NCBI GenBank assembly: GCA_029255685.2
Contig: CM055312.2
Span: 27,312,203 to 27,376,202 of the forward strand
Direction: 5' to 3'
Source of the DNA: Silene conica
Lineage: Eukaryota; Streptophyta; Magnoliopsida; Caryophyllales; Caryophyllaceae
DNA length: 64,000 bases
The translations under genes and the position numbers were made by a program. This document shows positions 28,671 through 40,903 of this stretch, piece after piece. A model generated the notes under the pieces. The model saw only the letters and a list, made by a program, of their open reading frames with translations. It had not been told where the DNA came from and did no database searches. Numbering within the stretch: position 1 is the first letter of the stretch; each line of letters opens with the position of its first letter.

Positions 28671-28860
28671 TCTATATATATATATATATATATGTATACA
28701 TATATATATATATATGTATACATATATATATATATATGTATACATATATATATATATATGTATACATATATATATATATATGTATACATATATATATATA
28801 TATGTATACATATATATATATATATGTATACATATATATATATATATATATATACATATA
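28671..28860. repeat. (TA)n microsatellite with GTATAC interruptions between M4 and M5
   Basis: Repeats of TATATATATATATGTATACA with a period of about 20 bp. Tyr/Ile dipeptide ORFs on both strands are artefacts. Confidence 0.97.
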
Positions 28861-29246
28861 GACTTGGGATCCGGTGAGAACCACCTTACAATGAGAACCT
28901 TGTGAGAACTCTATCTTACGGACTTTTTTAAAAAAAATTAATGACATAATTGGATTCGGCATGCTATTTTAAGGCTAGAGAACATATTTCTTGGTCTAGA
29001 AAATAAATACTAGTGACGGAAATCAAGGTGAGATACGTTTTATTTATTTGCATGCACCTACTATCTATTTTTTCGTATCTATCATTTTTCCGCCACTAGT
29101 ATTTATTTTCTAGACCAAGAAATATGTTCTCTGGCCATAAAATTCCATGCCGAATCCAATTATGTCATTAATTTTAAAAAAAAACTCCGTAAGGAGGAGT
29201 TCTCACCGGTTTTCATCGTAAGGTGGTTCTCACCGGATCCTAACCC
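28861..29246. mobile_element. M5: 386-bp foldback MITE
   Basis: The two halves are inverted copies (about 170 bp each) around a short centre near 29050. The left starts GACTTGGGATCCGGTGAG; the complement of the right end starts GGGTTAGGATCCGGTGAG. Both arms carry ACCAAGAAATATGTTCTCT and its reverse. It relates to M1 by termini and is the source type of the fragment nested in M1. Confidence 0.88.
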
Positions 29247-29440
<194 letters not shown>

Positions 29441-30252
29441 GGCGGGATCCGGTGAGTCCACCTAAATATTTGAGTCCATTTAGAGTATCTCAAGTTTTAT
29501 TAAAAAATATCACGTTTTTTTTACACTACAAAGTCTACAATATCACAACCTTTTGAATACAATATCACAGGAAACAGTATCACGCACTATATAAAACAAT
29601 ATCACAAAATTTTTTCCAGAACTTTTTTTCCCGAAATTTTTTTTTCCAAAATTTTTTTTTCCAAAATTTTTTTGTTTTTAGAAATTAATTTTTTTTATTC
29701 ATAATTTTTTTTTGTGATATTATTTTGAAGAACCGGTGATATTGTATTGAGTAACTTGTGATCGAAAGAAAATTTCGAGAAAAAACGCCTTTTGTTAAAC
29801 AATATCACGCACTACATTAAACAATATCACGAAATTTTTTCAAGAACTTTTTTTCCCGGATATATTTTTTCAAATTTTTTTTTTCAATTTTTTCTCTCGA
29901 ATTTTTTTTCCAAAATATTTTTTTCTCGAATTTTTTTTTTGTGATATTATTTTGAAGAACCGGTGATATTGTATTGAATAACTTGTTAATTTGTGATATT
30001 GTAATGAAAAAAATCGAGAAAAAACGCCTTTTTATTAAAAAAAAAAACGTGTTTGTTTTAAAAAAAAGTGCATGCGGAAAAAGGGAATTTTTTTAATAAA
30101 GAAAATGTCATTTTAAAAGAAAAAGAAAAAAAAAGGAAAAAAAAAGTAATATTGAAAAAGAAAAAACAAAAAAAGGAAAAAAAATTGATATTGAAAAAAC
30201 GTGATACATTTTTAGATAACTTGTGGTATCATTGTTAGACTCATGGACTCAC
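29441..30252. mobile_element. M6: non-coding element with GATCCGGTGAGTCCA end
   Basis: Left end GGCGGGATCCGGTGAGTCCA; right end (complement) GTGAGTCCATGAGTCTAAC: short inverted similarity. The interior is T/A-rich and repeats AACAATATCAC and GAACCGGTGATATTGTATTGA at about 29735 and 29955. Part of the same sequence occurs in the arms of M7. No coding sequence. Confidence 0.65.
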
Positions 30253-30315
30253 TCTCTCTCTCTTTCTCTCTCTCTCTCTATATATAATATATATATAGAG
30301 AGAGAGAGAGAGAGA
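30253..30315. repeat. (TC)n(TA)n(GA)n compound palindromic microsatellite
   Basis: A TC run, a short TA run and a GA run join M6 to M7; the tract is itself palindromic. Confidence 0.95.
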
Positions 30316-30454
30316 TTGCATCTTTGAGGTCTATGATCTTAAATGAGGATTAAGGTCTACTTGTAGATCCAAATAAGAATCATTCCATCAACAAGAAGAA
30401 CCATGAGATGATGTCACGTGGATAATACAATTTCAGCAAAAACGCAAAAGTTAC

Positions 30455-30522
30455 TTCAGTGGGAGTCGATCCCGCGACCCGAGCAACGAAGACCAGAACT
30501 TTACCAACTCTGCCTCAACATC
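30455..30522 (-). other. tRNA-like module L1 (A and B boxes), left arm of M7
   Basis: Minus strand: A-box-like TTGGTAAAGTTCTGG (30508-30492) and B-box-like GGATCGACTCC (30472-30462), which fits GGNTCGANTCC exactly. No cloverleaf with a paired acceptor stem is evident, so this is a tRNA-derived sequence and not a tRNA gene. It points outward, toward the left end. Confidence 0.6.
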
Positions 30523-30609
30523 CTTGTCAATTTATGTAATATTGTACCATATTTAACACATGATTTTTGAAGTATAAATTTATGTCAGATTTAAGCAAAA
30601 AACATAAGC

Positions 30610-30672
30610 ACCACCGATTGGGATCGAGCCCAAGCAAAACCTCAAGTTTCATGTACCAAAGGCTTATTCATT
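30610..30672 (-). other. tRNA-like module L2, left arm of M7
   Basis: Minus strand: AGCCTTTGGTACATG (A-box-like) then GGGCTCGATCCCA (B box, near 30630-30620). Same outward orientation as L1. Confidence 0.5.
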
Positions 30673-31080
30673 GTTCCATATACACTTTGCTGATCAATTT
30701 CATACTGTAAAAGATTTATACGATTTTATACGAGGTTTTTATTTGGAATTAACTTAACAAGTATACCTGTTTCGCATCAATTTTCTATTTATTCTTCCGT
30801 CTTCTTCTTTGGTTACCTTGTTAATTGCTTCTTCTAGAAATGTTTTTTTTCGAAATTTTTTTTTTCTCGACATTTTTTTTTCGAAATGTTTTTTTGAGAA
30901 TTATTTTTTCTCGATTTTTTTTTTCAATTTTTCGTAATATTGTTTTGAAGAATCCGTGATATCTTATTAAGTAACTTGTGCTATTTTAATAAAAAAAAAT
31001 CGAGAAACAAAGGGTTTACTCTTCCCCTCTAAGGTTTATTTTGATTTTTTATGTCGTTTGAATGACAATATGAAAGCAAT

Positions 31081-31141
31081 GGGTTTAGGGTTGGATTAGA
31101 CGGATCCGCGGTAGCGGTCTGCCTAATCCAACCCTAAACCA
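31081..31141. repeat. Perfect-looking hairpin in the M7 centre
   Basis: GTTTAGGGTTGGATTAGAC pairs with GCCTAATCCAACCCTAAAC around a GC-rich loop (GGATCCGCGGTAGCGG). A related half unit recurs at about 31253-31280. The sequence resembles the GGTTTTGGGTTG...GCGACTCCGCG part of the M2 repeat. Confidence 0.8.
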
Positions 31142-31284
31142 TTTTCGGCCCCATTTTAGGATACCCGTCCCCAAAAAAGGGTTCACACTTTCCCTCCAGG
31201 GTGTCTTTTGATTTTTATGCTGTTTGAATGACAATAGGAAGGGAAGAGTTTATGGTTGGATTAGACAGATCCGCGGAAGCGTAG

Positions 31285-32195
31285 ATGCACATCTCTAAAT
31301 GCGTAGATACACACCATTAAATGTGTAGATACACATGGCTAAATGTGTAGATACACATCTCTAAATGCGTAGATACAAACCATTAAATGTGTAGATACAC
31401 ATGGCTAAATGTGTAGATACACATCTCTAAATGCGTAGATATACACCATTAAATGTGTAGATACACATGGCTAAATGTGTAGATACACATCTCTAAATGC
31501 GTAGATACACACCATTAAATGTGTAGATACACATGGCTAAATGTGTAGATACACATCTCTAAATGCGTAGATACACACCTTTATATGTGTAGATACACAT
31601 GGTTAAATGCGTAGATACACATTTCTAAATGCGTTGATACACATGGCTAAATGCGTAGATACACACCTTTAAATACGTAGATACACATCTCTAAATGCGT
31701 AGATACACATCTCTAAATGGGTAGATACACACCTTTAAATGCGTAGATACACATGTCTAGTAGATACACACCTTTAAATACGTAGATACACATGGCTAAA
31801 TGCGTAGATACACATCTCTTAATGCGTAGATACACATGTCTAAATGCGTAGTAGATACACACCTCTAAATGCGTAGATACACATGACGAAATGCGTAGAT
31901 ACACATGTCTAAATGTGTAGATACACACCTTTAAATACGTAGATACACATGGCTAAATGCGTAGATACACACCATTAAATGCTTAGATATACATGGTTAA
32001 ATGCGTAGATACACATTTCTAAATGCGTAGATATACATGGCTAAATGCGTAGATACACACCTTTAAATACGTAGATACACATCTCTAAATGCGTAGATAC
32101 ACACACCTTTAAATGCGTAGATACATATCTCTAAATGCGTAGATACACATCTCTAAATGCGTAGATACACAACTTTGAATGTGTAGGTACACATC
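31285..32195. repeat. 22-bp minisatellite in M7
   Basis: About 40 copies of GCGTAGATACACATCTCTAAAT with variants (CACCATTAAATGT, CATGGCTAAATGT). Variants alternate in a higher-order pattern in the first 300 bp. No unique spacers. Confidence 0.97.
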
Positions 32196-32559
32196 TCGAA
32201 GTTATTTTTATCGATAAAAAAAATAAAAAAATAAAATTTCGAAAACTTTTTTTCGGAAATTTTGTTTCCTCGAAATTTTTTTCATTAGAATAAAACAAGT
32301 TACTCAATACAATATCACGGGTTCTTCAAAACAATATTCCGAAAAAAATGAAAAAAAAATTCGGATAAAAAAATGGAAAAAAATATCGAAAAAAAAAAAC
32401 TCGAGAATAAGTCATTAACAAGGTAACCAAAGAAGATGTCAGAAGAACAAATAAGAAATTGATGCAAAACGGGTCTGCTTGTTAAGTTAATTATAAACAA
32501 ATACCTTAGATAAAGGTTTATAAATATTATACTATATGATACCAATCAACATAGTTTTA

Positions 32560-32626
32560 GTTGCCCATTGGTTTAGGTGTTGGTCTCTGATACCCGCGGT
32601 CCAGGGTTCGAGTCTCTGTAGCGGCA
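32560..32626 (+). other. tRNA-like module R2, right arm of M7
   Basis: A-box-like TTGGTTTAGGTGTTGG (32568-32583) and B-box-like GGTTCGAGTCT (from 32604). CAGGG/CTCTG can pair as a T-stem around TTCGAGT. Oriented outward to the right. Confidence 0.6.
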
Positions 32627-32699
32627 TGTTTTCATTTTTGTTTAGTAAAAAATCGTCGCATCATACATATTATACAATATTATTCTAATTAAGAAAGAT

Positions 32700-32760
32700 A
32701 CTGTGCCTGTTGGTTAAGTTGTTCGACTATGATACGCGAGGTCGCGGGATCGATGCCTAA
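32700..32760 (+). other. tRNA-like module R1, right arm of M7
   Basis: A-box-like TGGTTAAGTTGTTCG (32710-32724) and B-box-like GGATCGATGCC (32747-32757). The GGTCGCGGGATCGA stretch is shared with L1 on the opposite strand, so L1 and R1 are arm counterparts. Confidence 0.6.
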
Positions 32761-32861
32761 TGTTGGCTGTTTTGATGGCAGTTTTGATTTTCGCTTGATT
32801 TTTTGCTTAAGTCTACAAATAGACCTCAATTCTCCTTTAAGATGTAGACCTCACAGGATCT

Positions 32862-33018
<157 letters not shown>

Positions 33019-34155
33019 AGCCGCAAGACATTCTCAAATAAATAGAGTTGTTACCATCTCGGAGTGTCCGTGTTAGTGAATAACAAAGTAAAACAACCAA
33101 AGTACTTTATATAAAACCGATAAAATTTAAACTTTGGTTATTACAAATACTACACAACGAAAAAGAAAAAAAACAACTGATGACTTCTTTAGATGTGATA
33201 TAATTCTAAGTTGGTCCAAAGTCTGCATCTCACATTCATGCCCCAACTCCTAGCTCATCTGTCTCTGACCTGTAGAATCCACTCCCCATTCCGGATCATC
33301 GTAGGTGTTACACGAATACACTGTCAACCTCGCGGTTGAGTAGGACAACACAATAATAAATAATGCAACAATAATGATATGCAAATGCCATGATATGCTC
33401 GAGCTCAATCTCATTCTCAATCTCAAACTCATTATCAATCTCAATCTCAACCCGTGACTCCCACCCTTACCGAACCTCCCGGCAGAGTATAATCGGTCGT
33501 CGCCGAACACCAGCATAACAACCGAGGTCACCAGGTCTAGTCCTGCAGAACTAGCCTGGGCCAAATAATATCTCATCATCTCAAATCCGTATCCAATGCA
33601 TATGTCATGCTCATGAATGCCACAATAATAGTAATCGAACTTATGAATGCAACAGTAATAATAATCCATCATAATCATATATCATCCTCATATCATTCAT
33701 GCTCATCATCCATATCACACACTCAGCATCCATTCATAACATATAACAGTAGTATAGTGACAGTGTATCCTACCTGGATAGCAATATAATCCCATCACGC
33801 AGCTAACATCCAATCAGTAGAATCACTCCATCACATACTCAACACCTAATAAAATAATATACATAATTACTAACTAATATAACTACGTAAATAAATATAA
33901 TATATCAATTATTCAAATTAACGATTTAAATAATATATTACGCATAATGAGAATGCATTAACATGACTACTTCAATTAACTTAACCAACCCGACCTTATT
34001 ATTTTTTTATAACTAAATTCAATTAAATACTCGAACATAGAAAATATAATCGATTTATTGATAACCGTCACATGCTTGTATAAAAATTCACTTAACCATT
34101 CTATCAATTAATAATATGAACAATATTACTACTACTACTACTACTAATAATAATA
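33019..34155 (-). mobile_element. Gypsy-B LTR, 3' half (minus)
   Basis: Reverse complement of the 3' half of the LARD LTR (54110-55470): GATGATCCGG/CCATTCCGGATCATC, CTCAACCTCGCGGTTGAGTA and CTGTCTCTGACCTGTAGAA are shared. The last 31 bp, including the TGTTACA terminus, are missing at 33019. It ends at 34155 in an ACT/AAT microsatellite, the point where other sequence is inserted; the 5' half continues at 36887. Confidence 0.75.
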
Positions 34156-34466
34156 GGAAAATTTAACAAATATAATCTCAACTATCACTCTTTTTCTCAA
34201 AATAATCCCAACTACTAATATTCCCGCAATAATCCCAACTTTTATACCACCCTTCTCAAAATAGTTTAGTGTGACTAGTAAGTCTAAAGAAAGGTTATGA
34301 TTATTGCGGAAATATTAATAGTTGAGATTATTTTGAGAAGAATAGTGATAGTTGAGATTACTTTGAGAAGGGTGGTATGAAAGTTGGGATTATTGCGGGA
34401 ATATTAATAGTTGGGATTATTTTGAGAAGAAGAGTGATAGTTGAGATTATATTTGTTAAATTTTCC
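34156..34466. mobile_element. 311-bp foldback MITE
   Basis: Ends GGAAAATTTAACAAATATAA and its exact inverse at 34466. The arms match for over 100 bp, with internal AATCCCAACT / AGTTGGGATT repeats. Flanked on both sides by AAT/ATA repeats that could include a 9-bp target duplication, but the repeats make this unprovable. Non-coding. Confidence 0.85.
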
Positions 34467-34483
34467 ATAATAATAATAATAAT

Positions 34484-34672
34484 ATGTAACCACCGTGTTT
34501 TAAAGTACTTTTATTTGGTTTTGATGAATGTAACCACCGTGTTTTAAAGTACTTTTATTTGGTTTTGATGTTACGTGGTGTCACATTTTGTGTTCGTTAC
34601 GTGCTTAGTGACCAGTTTGTTGTCAACAGAATGGTGAACTTCGGGACGAAGTTCATTTTAAGGAGGGAAGAT
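34484..34672 (+). mobile_element. 3' end of a chromovirus-like internal region, with 44-bp duplication and polypurine tract
   Basis: ATGTAACCACCGTGTTTTAA starts at 34484 and again at 34528 (44-bp tandem duplication). It is followed by CTTCGGGACGAAGTTCA and the purine tract AAGGAGGGAAGAT just before the LTR start. Matches the 3' internal end of the LARD at 58420-58451. Confidence 0.8.
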
Positions 34673-36886
34673 TGTAATACCTCGTATTTATCGATAATTA
34701 AATTATACTATATTAACGTGTTGATAATATTTGAACGTATATATTCGATAATTAAATTATCGAACGCGTGTTTTTTTTTGTAATACCCGTATGTTTATTA
34801 CAATATTTATTATTATAATCGTTATAATATTTATTATTATTATTTCGACGTGTAAATTAGTATTCGATATTTGGCTTATCAAAATAATAAACCTATCAAG
34901 TAGTGTTGTCTATGGGATTTGAACTAAGGACCTAGGGCTCAACTTTGGGCCTCGTTTTCACGCAACACAAGTCTGCCAAAACCCACCTTATATCACTCTT
35001 TGCCCTAACCTAGTTTTACCCTAATTCTACCTTAGTCTACACAACCAGCACCCACATCTCGCAGCCGCCACCTCAGAGTAGGGAGAGGAGTCTTGTACGA
35101 CGGGTTTAGACCGGGCTAGGGCGGTTCGTTTTGATCATAAATCAGGTGCGTAAAACTCGCTGTCCTTGTTTGTTTTGCGTAGTTTTCAGTCGGTTCGAAG
35201 GTTAGTTAGTCCTTAGCCTCGGTATACGCTAGCACCTCTGTTCAGGTTGTCAGGGTGTTAGTAGGGTGGTGGCCACGACGGTTGTACAGTCGGTAGGGTG
35301 GTTAGGACTTACGTGTGACTTTCTCGGGTTGTGGGTAGGGGTGGTGTCACCGTTGACTCGGGGGAAGTCGACACGGTGACACCACGGCGGTCGTCGGAGT
35401 CTGACATAGGAGGTTCAGATGGTGATAGGTTGGGGTGATGTAGGGGATGCCGGTGGCGGCGGCAGAAGTTTTTTTTTTTTATCTTTTACGTTGTGTCGGT
35501 TTATCTCGTCGGAGTTGGGTCGGTCTTTTTGGTGGTGTCAGTGGTGGCGCAGGTAGTGGGGTGGTTGTCGGCGGCAGTAGCGGATGTGGGTAGTCGTGTT
35601 GGTTGGTCGCGGGTGTAGTCGGGTGCGTACTGCGTAGGCTGTTATTATTACTACTATTATGATTGTTATTACTATTATACTATTATTATTATTATATTAT
35701 TATTATTATTATATTATAGTATTATTGTTCATCTTTTGTTTTTAGTTGTTAGTAGTTTATCTTTATTATTGTTAATATATTGTTGTTAGTATTTTAGTAA
35801 GTTATTAGTTGTATTAATTGAAGGTGTTATGAGTCGGGAAAGTTTCCTTTTAAGGAAGTTGCTATTTCGGGAAAGTTTCCGTTTTTGGAAACTATCCACT
35901 TACAGAAGGTTACTATTTATAGTAAGTGTAACTTAACTCATGGGGGTTCGGGAAGTTTATTAACTCGTTACGTATACATGTTTAGGTAACGGTTTTCGCG
36001 TGGAACACTTTAGCAAGCTTTTGGTTGACTGTCTTCCTGCAATTAAAGGTAGGGGAAATTACTGGTATATGACGATGTGTAAATTGTTCTTATTTGTTAT
36101 TAAGCATGTTTGTGATATAATACCATGTGATCGTATATAGTGTTATCTATATTATTCTGTGATATAATACGATGTGAATATAAAGGGTCTGTGATTAGTG
36201 TGGAGATAAAGGGTCTGTGATTGGTGTGGAGTATATTGGGTCTTGTGATTGGTGCGGAGTATATTGGGTCTTGTGATTGGTGCGGAGTATATTGGGTCTT
36301 GTGATTGGTGCGGAGTATATTGGGTCTTGTGATTGGTGCGGAGTATATTGGGTCTTGTGATTGGTGCGGAGTATATTGGGCCTTGTGATTGGTGCGGAGA
36401 ATAATGGGTCTTGTGATTGGTGCGGAGAATAACGGGTCTTGTGATTGGTGCGGAGAATAATGGGTCTTGTGATTCGGAGTGGAGATGATTGACTTTCTAT
36501 TTATAGTAATGCTTGATTGTTTATTTTTTTTTCCTCTACTCAACCTCGTGGTTGACCCGGTGTTTTCGTGATCACCTGTGATGAACCAATTTATTGGGGA
36601 GCAGATTGACAGGTGCTTGAGATTATGGGAGCTATGGGAAGGGAGAGCTTGGATCCGGACCAGACTAGTGTCTAGATCACTATAGACGTTTTGTCATGAG
36701 TTGTACCTTATTTTCATAAGACAGTTTTTGAAGACGGTTGTAAGAAATTGTTTTTGAGTTTAACATTTAATAATAAAGTACTGTTATCTTTCCTTTGTAT
36801 CTACTGCCTCGGGAAACCGAGATGGTAACACCCTTATTTATCTGGGGAGTCCTAGTACAGGCCCTTAAATAAGTGGGGGTGTTACA
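34673..36886 (+). mobile_element. Gypsy-C LTR (plus), chromovirus-like
   Basis: Begins TGTAATACCTCGTATTT and ends GTGGGGGTGTTACA, like the LARD LTRs but of a shorter, diverged type (2214 bp). Contains an ATT microsatellite (35640-35720), poly-T and G-rich stretches, and a 28-bp minisatellite. Its internal region is mostly missing (only 34484-34672 remains). ORFs in it have no known domain. Confidence 0.8.
36184..36480. repeat. 28-bp minisatellite within the Gypsy-C LTR
   Basis: About ten copies of a unit containing GTGATTGGTGCGGAGTATAT; successive units start at 36245, 36273 and so on, a 28-bp period. The later units carry AGAATAATGGG in place of AGTATATTGGG. Confidence 0.95.
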
Positions 36887-36911
36887 TAATATTAACAACA
36901 ATAATAACAAC

Positions 36912-36979
<68 letters not shown>

Positions 36980-38560
36980 GACAAAGTCAACAACCACGTT
37001 AACAACAATGATAAAAAAAACCAGCCAATAGCAATCAATATACAACAACGATTAATAATAATAGTAACGACAGCAGCAACAACGCATGACAACGGCTCAG
37101 TTGCAGCCCTTTTCCCGACACCACCACCAACAGCCCGGTCCCCAACAACCGCCACCACTGAACCCAACCTCAATTACGTACTACCAACTACAACTTCCAC
37201 CCCTTAGCCACCACCAGAGGCCACCATAGCCACCACCACAACACGTCTAAACTGCCCACATACAAGCCCGTACTCTCTCTTTTCGCGCAGTCCGTCTCCC
37301 TCTCTTCTCACAACTTTTTCTCTCACCACCTTGCCCCATACCACCTCTAGCCACCACCGTAGTCACCACTGACCCACGGTGGTTCCATGGGTGGTGAACG
37401 TGTGTCCTCGTTCCCCCAGGAAACAACATAAAACTAACCCTAAGCTGCAACTGAACACGCACCATCAAACGCCTGAAATAAACGTGTTAAAACTCCCTGC
37501 AAAACCCGACTGCCACCACTCGTATGACTACCCTGACCACCAACTACCACCACCTTCGACATCTCTCACCTCCCAAGACTCCCGTGGTGGTAACCACCAG
37601 CCCTCGACACCAACACAACTCCCTGAAATAGTCGTGTAAACACGCTAGTACCCGCACACAGCCCCTATTTCTGTTCATATTCACGACCCTTCCTGGTGGT
37701 GCTCCGGCCACCAGGCACCACCCCACAGCACCCTAGATAATCTACAGACACCCTACTTCGATTACCCCAACTACTAGTACCAAAACGAAACCATTACAAC
37801 AACTCAAATTGCAATTAAAAAGAACAACGTGAAAGGTAAACATGTTATGGTCGACAAAACGAACTTACTGCGATGGTCACAGTGGTTGACAAAGACGGCT
37901 GGTGGGCTGGGTTCCTCTACCTCTCGTTCTTCCTCTATCCCATGGTGGCAGCTAGGTGCATTAGGGTTTAAGAATTGTAACATGTATGGGAGGCTGATGT
38001 CGATGGTTTAGAAGGGTAGGGTTAGGGTTGAGTTATATTTCGATATGTCGATATATGGGTAAGGGTTAGGGTGAACGTGTATAGTCGGGTTTAGGAAAAA
38101 AACAATAAGTTATATGTAGTTTAATATTAGTGTTACTAATTATATTAATTACAAAATATAAAATTATTAGTACGGTAATATTTCGGTCCATATAATATGA
38201 ATTATAGAAATATTAAAATACTAACAATTATATAAGAATACATAAAAAAAATATAGGATTTAAATACCATTACGACTTAAATAAAAATAGAAGTTAAGTA
38301 TGGACAAGAAATCAATATAAATTAGAAAATATATTTAATTATAGATATATTATTAAAATTAAATAAATACGAATGAAAATGTCATTTTATGAAATAATCA
38401 ACAAATATAAAATGATTATGAAATACGAAATAATCGTAGAAATACGATTTATAAAATAATAATAGTTTACGTAAAATACTTTATAAACGTTCCGTTTGAA
38501 ATACGTGTATAAAACACGGTTTGACCACCGTTGACCGAGGCTAACATACGGGGTATTACA
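36887..38560 (-). mobile_element. Gypsy-B LTR, 5' half (minus), starting with an (AAT)n tract
   Basis: (AAT)n covers about 36893-36975. The rest is the reverse complement of the first half of the chromovirus-like LTR, rich in CCACCACC-type tracts, and ends at 38560 with the LTR start (minus TGTAATACCCCGTATGTTAG). Short proline/threonine-rich ORFs here are low-complexity by-products. Confidence 0.75.
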
Positions 38561-38725
38561 TAGCCTGAAAGAGCCAGTGGCTTGGTTTGAGGGGGCCCTA
38601 ACTCATCCAAAATCCTATGGGGCTCCTAACAGTTACTAGCTTGGGGTTCATTTTATTAGACTCTTCCTATGTTCATTATTATTCATTTGATTTAGGCCTG
38701 AGGATCGTTCGCCTTAATACCACTT
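38561..38725 (-). mobile_element. Start of Gypsy-A internal region with decayed primer-binding site
   Basis: Reverse complement of the first 165 bp after the LARD 5' LTR (CGAACGATCCTCAGGCCTAAA, GAGGGGGCCC). The primer-binding site, TGGTATCAGAGCG in the LARD, reads TGGTATTAAGGCG here. Confidence 0.8.
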
Positions 38726-40903
38726 TGTAACACCCCCATTTACTAGGAGCCTGTACTAGGACTTCCAGAGTAAATAGGACTGTTACCATCCTGGATAACC
38801 AGAGCAGTAGATATACATAATGAAAGAAAGACAGTACTTTAAATTATTAAAAGATAGTCTGAAACTAATACAAAATATAAACCAACCCCAAACTCCAAAC
38901 AAATAAATTAGTACAAGTGAGACTATGTGAACTATAATTAAGTAGGTCAAAGCCATGTCTCTCTCCAAGCCCAAGTTCCTAGTCCGTCTGTCTCTGACCT
39001 GTCAAATCTACTCCCCATTCTGGATCATAGTAGGTGAACACGAATACACTGTCAACCTCGCGGTTGAGTAGAATAACACAATAATAAATAATGCAACAAA
39101 TATGATATGCAAATGTCATGGTATGCTCGAGCTCAATCTCAATCTCATTCTCAAACCCTTGCACCAACCCATATCGAACTTCCCGGTAGAGTATCATCGA
39201 CCGTCGTCATCACCAGCATAAAAGCTGAAGACACCAGGCCTGGTCTACAGAACCACCTTGGGCTTTATATTAAAACAATATCCGTTCCATAATTTTCTCA
39301 GTAACCAATGCATATGCTATGCTCATGAATGCAATAATAAAATAACCAACCATTAAACATCATGCTTATATAAATCATACTTGCATCCATAACATATAAT
39401 GCTACAACCGTTCATAACACATCACAGAGTATAGTATCAGTGTATCCTACCTGGAGTTGCTAGTCTGAAATAAGCAATCACTGTCTCGTAATATTCAACC
39501 TCGAATTCAATTTCTATAATATTTACTTAATATCAATTTCTATCCATACAATCAACATTACTAAAAATTACTTGACCATGTTCATAATTGATTTACTCAT
39601 AACACATTATAATTATAAACATGCCCATATACATACCAATTATATATCATTAAAATAACTAACAAAATATCATATCACTTATGATTTATTACCACATATA
39701 AATCAAATTATAAAAAATTTTAACAACACAATACTAATTATAACATATTAGTAGTAACATTCAAACTACTAAATAATTATCAGTTAACTTAATAAAATAA
39801 CATATTCCAACACTATTACTAATTTACTAAAATAAATTATTCCATCACAAGTATTAATATTATTAATAACACAATAATTAATAATAGCAATAATACTAAC
39901 AATCTACCCAAAATATACATACGTTACAAACGACTCCAAACAGCCTTAACATCTCGACAGACCAGAACAAAACCGTGACAACCACCCCAAACAACACCAG
40001 TCCCAACACCACTGTCAACCCTAGACCCCGTCAGTGGCACCACCAGGCTCGCCACTAAGTCGCGGTGTTTCCAGGGGAAGAGCCATCGACCATCAACACC
40101 ACAACCACCACTCAAACAGCCGCACAAAACCCAGCAACCCCCACGACTGTTACCCTGTTTTATGATATAACACCCAAAACGAATCCTACCCCAAAAACGA
40201 CATACACCACCAAGACCCACCGTGCTAAACTCCACCCAAACATCCTGACTACCACCAATCTAATTACCTTTACACTCAGAAAAATCGTTAACAGAAACTA
40301 CATCGAATTCATACACAAAACCACGCGTTCAATACTCTATTCTGAAAACGAAAGAAACGAAACTGACACAGGCGACAAAAACCATCATGTTTGATGGTCC
40401 TCGGTGGTCAATGATGACTCTACTAGGGTCAAAACGCAAGTACTAACATCATAGATCAACATTATATAGAAATCAGAACCCATAGACATGATTATACGAT
40501 TGAATTCTTTCGAATTAAAAGAGAGAGAAAAACTGCGAATAAAGAAACAATGGTGAGCATACCCTTTTCCTGGCGTAAACGAACCACCGTTGACCACCCT
40601 AAACCACCTTTTAAACCCTTTTCCTTAAACCCTGATGCGGCGGCAGTGATGTGAAAGTGTGAGGTAGGCGTTTGATTAGGTTAAGGATAGGGTTTGAGCA
40701 AGCTCTTATAAGGCGGCAGGAGGTCGTGTGGAATGTTTGTGTTGTGTTTGTGACGAGATATCGAGATGGGTTGTGTCACTTGCACGCAAAACGAGGCCCA
40801 ACTCCGTCACTTAACCATGATTTCTATCGTTTGTAACCTCGACCCCTTACCAACAACGTATAAAATATAAAATACTTATCCGATAAATTACTTATCAAAT
40901 AAT
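38726..40903 (-). mobile_element. Gypsy-A LTR, main part (minus)
   Basis: Minus-strand 3' end TGTTACA lies at 38726. It shares the CAACCTCGCGGTTGAGTA and GAGCTCAATCTC segments with the other copies. It is interrupted at 40903 by Copia-2; its last 67 bp resume at 49225 and end at 49291. ORFs here lack recognisable domains. Confidence 0.8.
40899..40903. repeat. Target-site duplication ATAAT, left copy (Copia-2)
   Basis: ATAAT at 40899-40903 is matched by ATAAT at 49220-49224. A 5-bp duplication is the normal Ty1/copia signature. Confidence 0.9.

Noticed and set aside
31285-32195. CRISPR-like regular repeats
   Set aside because: Units are contiguous with no unique spacers, and the genome is a plant's; it is a minisatellite.
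30455-32760. Functional tRNA genes
   Set aside because: A and B boxes are present but I find no paired acceptor stem or clear anticodon arm; they were called tRNA-like modules instead.
36100-36543. 147-codon minus-strand ORF with repeated S-Q-D-P-I-Y-type units
   Set aside because: Product of the 28-bp minisatellite in the Gypsy-C LTR, not a gene.
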